A stretch of 54,923 nt of DNA from an uncultured Collinsella sp. (GTDB lineage Bacteria > Actinomycetota > Coriobacteriia > Coriobacteriales > Coriobacteriaceae): the NCBI GenBank assembly GCA_900765115.1, contig CAAFQK010000068.1, positions 1 through 54,923 of the forward strand, read 5' to 3'. The notes below the pieces were generated by a model. The model worked only from the letters and a program-made list of their open reading frames with translations, ran no database searches and was not told the origin of the DNA. A program made the translations under genes and the position numbers. Shown one piece after another: positions 1-8,796 of the stretch (positions are counted from its first letter, which is position 1; each line of letters starts with the position of its first letter).

Positions 1-28
1 AAAGGGACAGCCCCTTTGCCGCATTCGG

Positions 29-745
29 TTACTTTCGGCAGCCCTCTTTCCAAGCCTCGGCCGCAACCTTCCAGCGTAAGCGCAAGTCGCGCTCGCGGTC
101 GATGAACATGATGGCAAACGCGACAAACAGCAGCAAGCTCGCCACGACGATGGCGTGCAGGCCCATGCGCTCAATACACCAGTTGCCCAACACGGCGCCA
201 AACACAAAGGTAAAGATCACGCCAAAGTACAGCAGGCCGTTTTCCAAAAAGCCGCGCCTGTGGGTGATGATGTAATCGTCCACGTTTTGCAGCGCGTTGC
301 GCAAGTTGCCGATGCACATGGTCGTAGCGATGCCGTGACCGTGGATCTTGCGGAAGCTCTCGACCTGCATGCCGCAGGCAAACGAGGTAAGGCAGTTGGC
401 GAGCAGGTTGTAACCGCCACCGGGGATAAAGCTCACGCCCAGCAAGATGACGGCTTCAAAGAACACCGTCACCTGACGCCAGTGGATCACGCTGCCAAAC
501 CGCTCGTGCACCAGGTCGGCAAGCATAATGCCCACGGCAAACGACACCACGGGGAAGAAATAGCGCCCCGCCAGCGCCCAGTTGCCCTCCGAGATGCTCA
601 CGCCCACCAGCAAGATGTTGCCCGTCTGCGCGTTGGCGAAAACATGGTCGCGCCCAATGTACGAATACACGTCCATAAAGCCACCGGCGAGCGCCAAGAT
701 GATGCCCAGCTCAATAGACTCCGATATCTGTTTGGCACGCTGCAT
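29..745 (-). CDS. DUF1275 (YoaK-like) membrane protein
   Basis: A 238-residue, strongly hydrophobic protein with about six predicted membrane segments, so it should sit in the cytoplasmic membrane. Early motifs GGFMDVYSYI (about residues 21-30) and NAQTGNILL (about 38-46) are typical of the DUF1275/YoaK family, whose biochemical role is not established. The ATG at 745 was chosen because an AAGGAGG box lies at 756-762. The reading frame stays open upstream to 907, but that extension is not hydrophobic and lacks family similarity. It is divergent from the radical SAM gene to its right. Family assignment is fairly sure; function is unknown. Confidence 0.85.
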   Translation of the reverse strand: MQRAKQISESIELGIILALAGGFMDVYSYIGRDHVFANAQTGNILLVGVSISEGNWALAGRYFFPVVSFAVGIMLADLVHERFGSVIHWRQVTVFFEAVILLGVSFIPGGGYNLLANCLTSFACGMQVESFRKIHGHGIATTMCIGNLRNALQNVDDYIITHRRGFLENGLLYFGVIFTFVFGAVLGNWCIERMGLHAIVVASLLLFVAFAIMFIDRERDLRLRWKVAAEAWKEGCRK

Positions 746-998
746 CGTCGTGCATCCTCCTTGTTGACGACTCTCTCGTGCGTTGGCGGAAATATAGCCG
801 CCGTTCATACTGTAACCCATTGACAACATGGCGTGCGCGCGAGACGGCTCCTTCGACGCAGGGATACACAGTCTGGAAACAAACGGTGGGCGCGGCGACG
901 CTCCCACTCACTAGTCCATGTACTCCCCCAGTCTTTTTAGCCCCGTCCCAAAAAGACTGGTTACAATTACGTGCAGCATACAGACACCGGGAGGGATC

Positions 999-3146
999 GT
1001 GGCAAAAAAGCCTCAGCACGCTCAGAACAACCAGCGCAGTCAGCAGGGCAAACAGGGCCAGCAGCAAAAGCGCGGCGGCAAGGAGCAGGCCACGGTCGCC
1101 CGCACCAAGCATTCCCAAGCGACGCCCGCCCGCCCCTGGCGCCCGGGCCGCGATAAATTCCTCCCCGTCAGCCGCGCCGACATGGATGCGCGCGGCTGGG
1201 ACCAGTGCGACTTTGTCTACATCTGCGGCGACGCCTACGTGGACCATCCCAGCTTTGGCATGGCCATCGTCAGCCGCGTACTCGACGCGCACGGCTACAA
1301 GGTGGGCATCATCTGCCAGCCCGACTGGACCGACCCCGCCAGCATTACCGCGCTCGGCGAGCCTCGCCTAGGCTTTCTCGTCAGCGCCGGCAACATGGAC
1401 TCCATGGTCAACCACTATTCGGTGACCAAGCACCGCCGCCACACCGATGCCTATACCCCCGGTGGCGAGGAGGGGCGCCGTCCCAACCGAGCCGTCACGG
1501 TCTACGGCAACCTCATCCGCCAGACGTTCAAGGACGCCCCCATCATTATCGGTGGCATCGAGGCGAGCCTGCGTCGCCTGGCCCACTACGACTACTGGCA
1601 GGACAAACTCAAGCGCTCGGTGTTGCTCGACTCGGGCGCCGACATCCTCATCTACGGCATGGGCGAGCACGCGATTGTCGAGATCGCCGACGCGCTCGAC
1701 GCGGGACTGCCCGTCGATCAGATTACCTATATCAACGGCACCGTCTACCGCACCAGCTCACTCGACGAGGTCTACGACTACGACCTGCTGCCCAGCTGGG
1801 ACGACCTTGCCGCCGACAAGCTCAACTACGCGCGCAGTTTTAACGTGCAGCAGCAAAACATGGACCCCATCACCGGACACCGCCTGGTGGAGCCCTATCC
1901 CAACAGCGTCTATGTGGTACAGAACCCGCCGTCGGCGACGCTCACCACCGATGAGATGGACGAGGTGGCCGAGCTCCCCTACGCACGTGATTGGCATCCC
2001 GACTACGACGCGGCAGGCGGCGTGCCGGCCTTTGCCGAGATCAAGTTTTCCATTAGCTCCAACCGCGGCTGTTTTGGCGAGTGCTCGTTTTGCGCGCTCA
2101 CCTTCCACCAGGGCCGCGTGCTGCAGATGCGCAGCCACGACTCGATCATGCGCGAGGCCGAGCTGCTCACGCGCGACCCGGAGTTTAAGGGCTACATCAA
2201 CGACGTGGGCGGACCGACGGCCAACTTTAGCCGCCCGGCCTGCGACAAACAGCTCAAGCGCGGCGTGTGCAAGAACAAGCGCTGCCTGTGGCCGAGCGTG
2301 TGCAAGAACATGGTGGTCGACGAGAGCGGCTACACGCAGCTGCTGCGCGACCTGCGCCAGCTGCCGGGCGTCAAAAAGGTCTTCGTGCGTAGCGGCATCC
2401 GCTTCGACTACACCATGGCCGATGCCTCGGACGAGTTTTTACGCGAGCTGCTGGAGCACCATGTCTCGGGCCAGCTGCGCGTAGCGCCCGAGCACGTGAG
2501 CGACGCGGTGCTGTCCGTGATGGGCAAGCCGAGCCGAGCTGTCTACGACGCATTCTGCCGTAAATTTGAACGCTTGAATCGCGAATACGGACTCAAGCAG
2601 TATGTGGTGCCGTATCTGATCTCGAGCCACCCGGGCTCAACCATGAAGGAAGCCGTGGACCTTGCCGAGGCCGTGCGCGACATGGGCTACATGCCCGAGC
2701 AGGTGCAGGACTTCTACCCCACCCCGTCCACCATGTCGACCTGTATGTACTACACCGGCGTAGACCCACGCACCATGCAGCCGATCTACGTGGCACGCGA
2801 CCCGCACGAGAAGGCCATGCAACGCGCGCTCATCCAGTACCGCAAGCCCGAGAACTACAAGCTCGTGCGCGAGGCGCTGGAGAAGGCCGGCCGTCGCGAC
2901 CTGATCGGCTACACCAAGCATTGCCTGATCCGTCCCGTGCCGCCGCGCCCGGGCGAAACATCTGCTGGCGGTGGGCATGGCACCGGCAAGAAGGGCGGCA
3001 AACCGCATGGTGGCGCTGGCGCCGCCGGCAAGGGGCCCAAGGGCAGCAAGGGTCACGGCGGCATGTCGCGCGCGCAGAACACCGCGGGCCGCAACCGTGC
3101 GGCGCAGGGACGACAGGGCGCCAACGGCGGCGGGCGTCGCAACTAG
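999..3146 (+). CDS. YgiQ family (UPF0313) radical SAM protein
   Basis: A 715-residue protein if started at GTG 999, which follows a GGGAGGG box at 989-995. An ATG at 918 would add 27 residues. It carries the radical SAM cysteine motif CFGECSFC (CxxxCxxC), preceded by SSNRG as in YgiQ proteins, and the N-terminal cobalamin-binding-like UPF0313 region. The expected chemistry is SAM cleavage through a [4Fe-4S] cluster; the substrate of the family is not known. The last 60 or so residues are a Gly/Lys/Arg-rich low-complexity tail, probably disordered. It is not obviously in an operon; the next gene is convergent and overlaps its stop by a few bases. Confidence 0.9.
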   Translation: MAKKPQHAQNNQRSQQGKQGQQQKRGGKEQATVARTKHSQATPARPWRPGRDKFLPVSRADMDARGWDQCDFVYICGDAYVDHPSFGMAIVSRVLDAHGYKVGIICQPDWTDPASITALGEPRLGFLVSAGNMDSMVNHYSVTKHRRHTDAYTPGGEEGRRPNRAVTVYGNLIRQTFKDAPIIIGGIEASLRRLAHYDYWQDKLKRSVLLDSGADILIYGMGEHAIVEIADALDAGLPVDQITYINGTVYRTSSLDEVYDYDLLPSWDDLAADKLNYARSFNVQQQNMDPITGHRLVEPYPNSVYVVQNPPSATLTTDEMDEVAELPYARDWHPDYDAAGGVPAFAEIKFSISSNRGCFGECSFCALTFHQGRVLQMRSHDSIMREAELLTRDPEFKGYINDVGGPTANFSRPACDKQLKRGVCKNKRCLWPSVCKNMVVDESGYTQLLRDLRQLPGVKKVFVRSGIRFDYTMADASDEFLRELLEHHVSGQLRVAPEHVSDAVLSVMGKPSRAVYDAFCRKFERLNREYGLKQYVVPYLISSHPGSTMKEAVDLAEAVRDMGYMPEQVQDFYPTPSTMSTCMYYTGVDPRTMQPIYVARDPHEKAMQRALIQYRKPENYKLVREALEKAGRRDLIGYTKHCLIRPVPPRPGETSAGGGHGTGKKGGKPHGGAGAAGKGPKGSKGHGGMSRAQNTAGRNRAAQGRQGANGGGRRN

Positions 3147-4054
3147 GGCAGCGGTGCGCTCGCTGCGTCCATCCCACACGCGTGGCGCAGCGAGCGCATT
3201 GCCTCAACGAGGATGACGCCGGCGATCGCGACCGTAATTGCCACATCGAGCGGCGCGTTCACAAACCAGAGCAACGTCATGAGGTACGACCCGGCGTTAA
3301 AGGCAAAGTGCAGCAGGATCGTGTAGCGGAGTTTTCCGGTGGTCACGAGCACCCAGCCAAAGATGATGCCCGCGGCACCTGCATAGCAGCCCTGCACCCA
3401 GTTCATGTGCATAAAGCCAAAGATCGCCGCCTGCAGCACAATCGCCGCGGCAATACCTCGCTTGTCCGGAGCGGCCCAGGGCACCATGGCGCCGTCTTGC
3501 GCACGCACGCGATGCCGGCGCTTCCACAGTGGGCGACACTGCGGGTTAAACGCGCGTAGCGCAAACTCAAACACAATACCGCGCACCAGCAGCTCCTCAC
3601 TAAACGGCGCACCGAATACCGTGGTCAGAATAGCCAGGTAGCTCGTGTCGCCCATGCCCGTCTCCTCGACGAGCTCGCTGTAGTCGGACGCAACCTCGGG
3701 CAGCAGCGACAGCACGCCGTCGCATACGTAGCTGATGACCACCTGCAGGGCCAGGCCAATCACGATAACGCAGGCGACGCGTCTCCATGCACCGCGCGCT
3801 CCCCCGCCAAGCGGGCGCTCGCTTTGCCAGCGCGCCATAAACGAGCGCGGCCACAGATAACGCCACCACAGCAGCGCCATCAAAAATGACGCCGTCTGGG
3901 CGAGGGCCTGAAGCAATTGAATATCGAGATCGTCGATCGAAAAGCCCATGAACACCGACGCGATACCCAGGGCAGAAAACAAAACCATGCTCAGGGCAAT
4001 ATCGGCAGCGACGACACCCAAACAAGCAAGTGTCCACAGCAGTGCATTGAGCAT
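3143..4054 (-). CDS. CPBP family intramembrane glutamic endopeptidase (CAAX/Abi)
   Basis: A 303-residue multi-spanning membrane protein with the three signature patches of the CPBP family: EELLVRG (EExxxR), FGFMHMNW (FxxxH) and HFAFN (HxxxN). In characterised relatives these glutamates and histidines form an intramembrane protease site. Bacterial members act in bacteriocin immunity, protein processing or unknown roles, and nothing here decides which. The ATG at 4054 follows a GGAGGAGAGG box at 4061-4069; the frame is open to 4099 but without a better site. The stop overlaps the end of the convergent radical SAM gene by 4 bp. Confidence 0.88.
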   Translation of the reverse strand: MLNALLWTLACLGVVAADIALSMVLFSALGIASVFMGFSIDDLDIQLLQALAQTASFLMALLWWRYLWPRSFMARWQSERPLGGGARGAWRRVACVIVIGLALQVVISYVCDGVLSLLPEVASDYSELVEETGMGDTSYLAILTTVFGAPFSEELLVRGIVFEFALRAFNPQCRPLWKRRHRVRAQDGAMVPWAAPDKRGIAAAIVLQAAIFGFMHMNWVQGCYAGAAGIIFGWVLVTTGKLRYTILLHFAFNAGSYLMTLLWFVNAPLDVAITVAIAGVILVEAMRSLRHACGMDAASAPLP

Positions 4055-4085
4055 ACCAACCTCTCCTCCAGGCAGGTAGTCATTT

Positions 4086-4151
4086 AAGAACGTCCCCAAC
4101 GACTAGTCATTGGGGACGTTCTTTAACGACTAGTTGTTGGGGACAGTCTTT
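4086..4151. repeat. Family C palindromic repeat, two 27-nt units
   Basis: A perfect 14-bp stem pairs 4086-4099 with 4110-4123, closing a loop centred on the palindrome ACTAGT. Units starting at 4098 and 4125 are near-identical 27-mers (AACGACTAGT, then a TTGGGGAC core, ending TCTTT). This unit recurs with a different palindromic core near 15.6 and 31.2 kb. The first hairpin ends in CTTTAA and could also work as a weak plus-strand terminator. The repeat runs into the 3' end of the antitoxin-like gene. Confidence 0.8.
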
Positions 4152-4328
4152 GCCGAAAGCCCCGCTGGGCGAAATGTCGAACGGAAAGGTGCCGCAGCGA
4201 TTGAAGGCGGCGATGAACATGCGGATGGCGTTGGACGGTGTGGTGCCCACGAGCTGGGTTGCCGCCGCGAAGGCTGCCTTTTCCTCGGGCAAGACCTTCG
4301 CGACAACCGGGGTCATGTGTTCTGCCAT
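4107..4328 (-). CDS. RelB/DinJ-like antitoxin, 3' end replaced by a repeat
   Basis: A 73-residue protein. Residues 1-54 resemble the ribbon-helix-helix part of RelB/DinJ antitoxins, with the typical SNAIRMFI helix and a following FPFDI patch. DinJ proteins usually have some 85-95 residues; here the homologous part ends soon after FPFDI, and the last 15 or so codons lie within the family C repeat at 4098-4151. The toxin-neutralising tail therefore appears lost. No RelE/YafQ toxin is adjacent. The ATG at 4328 follows an AAGGAAG box. DNA binding may survive, since an inverted repeat lies upstream at 4443-4471. It may be a decaying or orphan antitoxin. Confidence 0.7.
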   Translation of the reverse strand: MAEHMTPVVAKVLPEEKAAFAAATQLVGTTPSNAIRMFIAAFNRCGTFPFDISPSGAFGKDCPQQLVVKERPQ

Positions 4329-4442
4329 GGCGCTTCCTTTTTGAAACGACGGTAGTGCGGATAGATGCGGGCCGCGCGGCTGGGCGACGGGCTGCGAAGG
4401 CAACCCGATTGGCCCGCATCTGGAGTTTGTTTCTACGGCGTT

Positions 4443-4487
4443 GGTATTACTTGGTGTTCTTATGTAATACCCCGCAGAAAGAATACC
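4443..4487. promoter_or_regulatory. Inverted repeat upstream of the antitoxin-like gene
   Basis: GGTATTAC at 4443-4450 and GTAATACC at 4464-4471 form an 8-bp inverted repeat with a 13-bp centre. A third, imperfect half-site (GAATACC) is at 4481-4487. Ribbon-helix-helix antitoxins usually repress their own promoter through such sites, so this is a plausible operator for the gene at 4107-4328. The repeat is seen directly; the role is inferred. Confidence 0.45.
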
Positions 4488-4543
4488 ACACCCGCCCCAT
4501 GGGGACGGAGAAAAAACGGATCATTTTGTTGCTGAGTAAGTAT

Positions 4544-5923
4544 TTAGAGCGTGATGATGTCCGAGATATTGAGGGCCCGAGCGTCCGCGGTATCGTGCGT
4601 GGCAAGCAACAGCATACGGCCGTCGAGCAAGTCGAGCACGACCTCGGTGCATGCGTCGCGCGCAGCGATGTCTAGACCGGTAAAGGGCTCGTCCAGAATC
4701 ACTGCGCCGCCCGGACACAGCAGGACTCGGGCAATCTCGACGCGACGGCGCTGCCCGCCCGAGAGCTCGGCCACGCGGGCATGCACATCGATCCCCGGTA
4801 CCAGCAGGCGCAACAAGGCAGCGGCACTCGAGGCATTCACGCGTGCATCGGCGCACACCAGCACGTTATCCAAAGCAGAGGCGTCCTCAACCAGGCGCGT
4901 ATCCTGAAACACCATCGAGCACGGCGCGCACTCCCCCGCTGTCAACGAAAGCAGCGTCGACTTGCCCACGCCTGAAGCGCCCATCACGCAGATACGCCCG
5001 CCCGCGGGCACGTTGAGCACCAGACCATCCAGCGCCGGAGCCCAGGGTGCCCGGTCGCCCACGGCGAGCGCAAGCTCCGCCGCAGCCCCGCCACCAGCAG
5101 AGCCGCCCGCACGCCCGCGCAGTCCATGCCCATGTGCCCGCACGGCCGCGCGCCACGCCACGGGTCCCGAAACCCGCAGCAGCCACACCAGCACGCGCTC
5201 ACACGCCCACGAGGCGGCAACGACCAGCACGGTCCACGCCAGCAGATCAGCCGTCTCAATCAAAAGCTTTGCCTGATAGATGCGCTCACCCACGGTGCCC
5301 ACCGCCATGCCGATCAGCTCCGCCGCCACGCCGGCCTTCCAGCTCATGCCAATCACGGCGCGGGCGCACGAAAGCACAAACGGCAGGACTTCGCGCCAGG
5401 TGTGGGCGCAAAACAGTCGCCAGCCCCGCACGCCATGCAGGCGGAACATCTGCTTCAGCGGTTTATCCGCTTGCGTCAAACCCTCGACCAGCGAAAAATA
5501 CACGCCCGGCAGCGCCATCAAAAAGACCGCCACAATGCTCACGCGCGCCGACCCCAACCAAATGAGCAGCAAGACCACTATGCAGGCAACCGGCGTCGCC
5601 TTAACAAACGAAAGCGCCGGGGCCACCAAGCGGGCAAACGTCAGCGACCGCACCGAGGCTCCCGCCATCACGCCGCCACACGCCGCGGCAAGCGCCAGCC
5701 CACCCAAGATTCGTGCGCCTGAGCCCACCAGAATCGCCCACGTGCCGGCATCGCATACTAGCCGCAGCAACGCCACCGCAACAGTACCTGGCCCCGGCAA
5801 AATCAACGGCTGCGCCACCAGTGCCGCTGCAAAGACCCACACGGCAAGCCAAAAGGCGGCAACGGCACCTGCTGCCGCCACCGCCTTCATACGCTCTATC
5901 ATTTGTCGAGCAAACGCACGCAC
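4544..5923 (-). CDS. ABC transporter permease fused to its ATPase (SsuC/SsuB-like)
   Basis: One 459-residue chain joins a nitrate/sulfonate/taurine-type permease to an ABC ATPase. Residues 1-255 hold about six membrane helices and the EAA-like coupling loop (AGVAAELIGMAVGTVGERI, about 198-214). A Gly/Ala-rich linker follows, then Walker A GASGVGKS (315-322), Q-loop Gln340, signature LSGGQ (387-391), Walker B VILDEP (408-413) and a switch His in LLATHD. Only some 18 residues separate Walker A from the Q-loop, about 20 fewer than usual, so the ATPase is compact. The GTG at 5923 sits 3 bp after the upstream stop, with GGAG at 5932-5935. It is the last gene of the hydrogenase operon and presumably works with the lipoprotein before it. 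Confidence 0.88.
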   Translation of the reverse strand: MRAFARQMIERMKAVAAAGAVAAFWLAVWVFAAALVAQPLILPGPGTVAVALLRLVCDAGTWAILVGSGARILGGLALAAACGGVMAGASVRSLTFARLVAPALSFVKATPVACIVVLLLIWLGSARVSIVAVFLMALPGVYFSLVEGLTQADKPLKQMFRLHGVRGWRLFCAHTWREVLPFVLSCARAVIGMSWKAGVAAELIGMAVGTVGERIYQAKLLIETADLLAWTVLVVAASWACERVLVWLLRVSGPVAWRAAVRAHGHGLRGRAGGSAGGGAAAELALAVGDRAPWAPALDGLVLNVPAGGRICVMGASGVGKSTLLSLTAGECAPCSMVFQDTRLVEDASALDNVLVCADARVNASSAAALLRLLVPGIDVHARVAELSGGQRRRVEIARVLLCPGGAVILDEPFTGLDIAARDACTEVVLDLLDGRMLLLATHDTADARALNISDIITL

Positions 5924-5926
5924 GGG

Positions 5927-6982
5927 TTACTCCATGTAGTAGAAATCGTCAGCCGGGAGCTTGCTGCCCACGGCGCTCGCGTCCGCATCGGCCAGCACCT
6001 TCAGGTACCCACCGAGCGCGGCCTTCATATCCTTCCCTGTCTGGCAGACAAGCATGCACCCGGGAATCGCCTTTTCGGCAATCTTGGCGTTGTCCACGAT
6101 GCCAGCATCGACCACGGCCTGAGCCCAGTCCGCCGGCGCCGCGTTCACGGCCTCAACGCTCGCAGCATGGCAGCTCAGGAATTCCGCCACGGCCTCGGGA
6201 TGCTCCTCGGCAAAGGCACGGCGCACCACGGTCACGCCCGTCAGCAGGCGCGAACCCGCGTCACCTGCCAGCTCATCCCACACATCGGTCAGACTTACCG
6301 GAGCCGACAGCTTGCCTTCGCTCTTTGCGATGGCAGCGGTCTTGAACGGCTCGGGCAGCACGCCCACGGCAGTCGGGTCGGCAAGCAGGGCCGAGAGCAC
6401 CTCGGTAGGCTCGCTCTTAAACTCGAGCGTCACCTGACCGGCCAAGCCCGCGCGCTCCAGCAGGTAGTTCATGACGTACTCCGGCGTGGTGCCCTTACCC
6501 GTCATATAGACAGTATGGCCCGCCAGATCGCCAAACGAGGCCACACTCGCGTCGCCCGTCACAACGTTCAGCACGCCCAGCGTGTTGATGTCGATGACCT
6601 GCACCGCGCCCTCGGTCTTGTTGTAGAGCACGCTCGCCACGTTGGCGGGCACCAGGGCGATATCGATATCGCCCTGAATGACCTTGGGCACAATCTCGTC
6701 GGCGGCAGTGTTGATCGCAAAGTCGAACTCATTGTCCGTCTCGCCATCGGCAGCCTGGTCCATAAACTGCACCAGACCGATCGAGGTCGGCCCCTTGAGC
6801 GAGGTGACGTGCACCTCGACCGGCTCTGCGGCAGCACCGGCACCGTCCGTGGCAGCCGAGCCCGCGGCGGACCCGGCACCGGCAGCCCCGCTGCCACAGC
6901 CCGCGAGCGCAAGTGACAGGACGCCCGCAGCAAGCGCCGAGGCAAACATCCGGCGCGACATTTCAAAATCAAACGCGCGCAT
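5927..6982 (-). CDS. ABC transporter substrate-binding lipoprotein (NMT1/SsuA-like)
   Basis: A 351-residue protein with a twin-arginine-like start (MSRRMF) and a lipobox LALAGC followed by a Gly/Ala/Ser-rich linker, so it should be lipid-anchored outside the membrane. The body resembles the NMT1/SsuA class of periplasmic-binding-fold proteins. The ligand cannot be read from sequence; sulfonates, nitrate, aromatic acids or thiamine precursors are all used by relatives. The start at 6982 is 3 bp after the hydrogenase stop, with GAGGGG about 11 bp upstream; an internal ATG at 6961 is a close alternative. It feeds the fused permease-ATPase downstream. Confidence 0.85.
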   Translation of the reverse strand: MRAFDFEMSRRMFASALAAGVLSLALAGCGSGAAGAGSAAGSAATDGAGAAAEPVEVHVTSLKGPTSIGLVQFMDQAADGETDNEFDFAINTAADEIVPKVIQGDIDIALVPANVASVLYNKTEGAVQVIDINTLGVLNVVTGDASVASFGDLAGHTVYMTGKGTTPEYVMNYLLERAGLAGQVTLEFKSEPTEVLSALLADPTAVGVLPEPFKTAAIAKSEGKLSAPVSLTDVWDELAGDAGSRLLTGVTVVRRAFAEEHPEAVAEFLSCHAASVEAVNAAPADWAQAVVDAGIVDNAKIAEKAIPGCMLVCQTGKDMKAALGGYLKVLADADASAVGSKLPADDFYYME

Positions 6983-6984
6983 CG

Positions 6985-8796
6985 CTAGCACGTCCCCTCG
7001 TTAGGCATCGTCCATGCGTGATGGTCGGTATGCAGCAGCTCCTCGGCCAGCGGCGAGAGCGGCTCGCCCAAGAACTCACGGTAGCACGCCTGGACATCGG
7101 GATTCTCGTGCGAGAAGCGAATCTCGGCGTTCGCATCGAGGCCCCAGAGCACCTGGCCACGCTCGGCAGCCAGCTCGCAACCGTCGTGGATGGGCTGACC
7201 GCCACCACCGACGCAGCCGCCGGGGCACGCCATGACCTCGACAAAGTCATAGCTCACACGGCCGTCGCGAATTGCGTCGAGCAGGCGGGCGGCATTGCCC
7301 AGCCCGTGTGCCACGGCGACGCGCACCTTGGTGCCATCGATATCGGCCACGGCCTCCTTCCAGCCGTCCAGGCCGCGCACGTCGGTAAAGAAATCGGCGT
7401 CGGGGTTCTTGCCCGTCACCAGGTAATAGGCCGAGCGCACGGCGGCCTCCATCACGCCGCCCGTGGCGCCAAAGATCACACCCGCGCCTGTGCCAAAGCC
7501 CAGCGGCGTATCGAGCGGCTCCTCAACCAGCGTGTCCACGCTCACGTGGCTCGCACGGATCATGCGCACCATCTCGCGCACCGTCAGCGCAACGTCCACA
7601 TCGGGTGCGCCGCCCTCGCCCACCATGCTCGGCAGCGCGCACTCGGCCTTCTTGGCCGTGCACGGCATAACGGACACCACGAACAGGCGCTCGGGCTCCA
7701 CGCCCAGCACCTTGGCGTAGTAGGTCTTGGCGATGGCGCCGAACATCTGCTGCGGCGACTTGGACGTGGACAGGCTGTCGACAAACTCCGGATAGCGCGC
7801 CTTCACAAAGCGCACCCAGCCCGGGCAGCAGCTCGTAAACATGGGCCAGCCGCGGCTATCGTCCTCACCCTTAGCGGCGGCACCCAGGCGCTCGAGCAGC
7901 TCGGAGCCCTCCTCCATAATGGTGAGATCAGCCGAGAAGTCGGTGTCGAACACGTACTCAAAGCCCACGCGGCGCAGCGCGCAAGCCAGGCGCTCGACGG
8001 TAGCCTCCTCGCGCGGAATGCCGAGCTCCTCGCCCCAGGCGCTACGCACGGCCGGCGCAATCTGCACCAACACGATCTTGTCGGGATTAGCGAGCGCGTC
8101 AAACACGGTCTCGGTGTCGTCGCGCTCGCGCAGCGCGCCCGTCGGGCAATGCGTGATGCACTGGCCGCACGCGACGCAATCGGTCTTGCCAATCGGCGCG
8201 CGCCCGCGGGTACCCACGGCGGTATGCGTGGCGCGGTTGGTCAGATCCCAAATCCCTAGGCCCTGCACGCTCTCGCACACCTTGATGCAGCGCATGCATT
8301 TAATGCACTTGTCGTTTTCGCGGATGATGGGAAAATCGAAATCCCAGCCCTCGCCCGTCAAATGCCTTTGATACGGCAGATAGAAGATACCCAGGTCGTT
8401 GGCGATGGTCTGCAGGTTGCAGTTACCACTGCGCACGCAGCTCGTACAGCGCGAGTCGTGTTGGGACAGTAGCAGTTGCACGTTGGTGCGACGTGCCTCG
8501 CGGGCCTTGGGGCTGTTGGTGCGGACCACCATGCCGTCGAGCACGTAGTTGTTGCAGGCGGCAACCAGCTGGTCGCAGCCCTCAACCTCGACCACGCACA
8601 CGCGGCAGCCGCCGATCTCGTTTAGATCGCGCAGGTAGCACAGGGTGGGAATCTGGATACCGACGGACTTGGCCGCGTCCAGGATCGTGGTGTGCTCGGG
8701 CACCACGACCTCGCAATTATCGATAGTGAGCTTGACCATGTTGTGCGCTCCGTTTTCGCTGTTGTCGCCGACGGTGGTTTTGTTGAGCTCTACCAT
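6985..8796 (-). CDS. [FeFe]-hydrogenase, NuoG/HndD-like catalytic subunit
   Basis: A 603-residue cytosolic hydrogenase. In order: a [2Fe-2S] ferredoxin domain (Cys53, 64, 67, 81), a His-Cys cluster (His113, Cys117, 120, 126), two [4Fe-4S] motifs (CIKCMRCIKVC at 164-174; CVACGQCITHC at 207-217), then the H-cluster domain. The three H-cluster signatures are intact: TSCCPGW (321-327), MPCTAKKAE (377-385) and EVMACPGGCVGGGGQP (520-535). It should interconvert protons and H2. It has no NuoE or NuoF-FMN partner nearby. Instead the overlapping upstream gene is a GltD-like flavoprotein, as in the glutamate-synthase-linked (HydDB group A2) type. ATG 8796 overlaps the upstream stop (ATGGTAG) and follows GGAGGAA. 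Confidence 0.95.
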   Translation of the reverse strand: MVELNKTTVGDNSENGAHNMVKLTIDNCEVVVPEHTTILDAAKSVGIQIPTLCYLRDLNEIGGCRVCVVEVEGCDQLVAACNNYVLDGMVVRTNSPKAREARRTNVQLLLSQHDSRCTSCVRSGNCNLQTIANDLGIFYLPYQRHLTGEGWDFDFPIIRENDKCIKCMRCIKVCESVQGLGIWDLTNRATHTAVGTRGRAPIGKTDCVACGQCITHCPTGALRERDDTETVFDALANPDKIVLVQIAPAVRSAWGEELGIPREEATVERLACALRRVGFEYVFDTDFSADLTIMEEGSELLERLGAAAKGEDDSRGWPMFTSCCPGWVRFVKARYPEFVDSLSTSKSPQQMFGAIAKTYYAKVLGVEPERLFVVSVMPCTAKKAECALPSMVGEGGAPDVDVALTVREMVRMIRASHVSVDTLVEEPLDTPLGFGTGAGVIFGATGGVMEAAVRSAYYLVTGKNPDADFFTDVRGLDGWKEAVADIDGTKVRVAVAHGLGNAARLLDAIRDGRVSYDFVEVMACPGGCVGGGGQPIHDGCELAAERGQVLWGLDANAEIRFSHENPDVQACYREFLGEPLSPLAEELLHTDHHAWTMPNEGTC

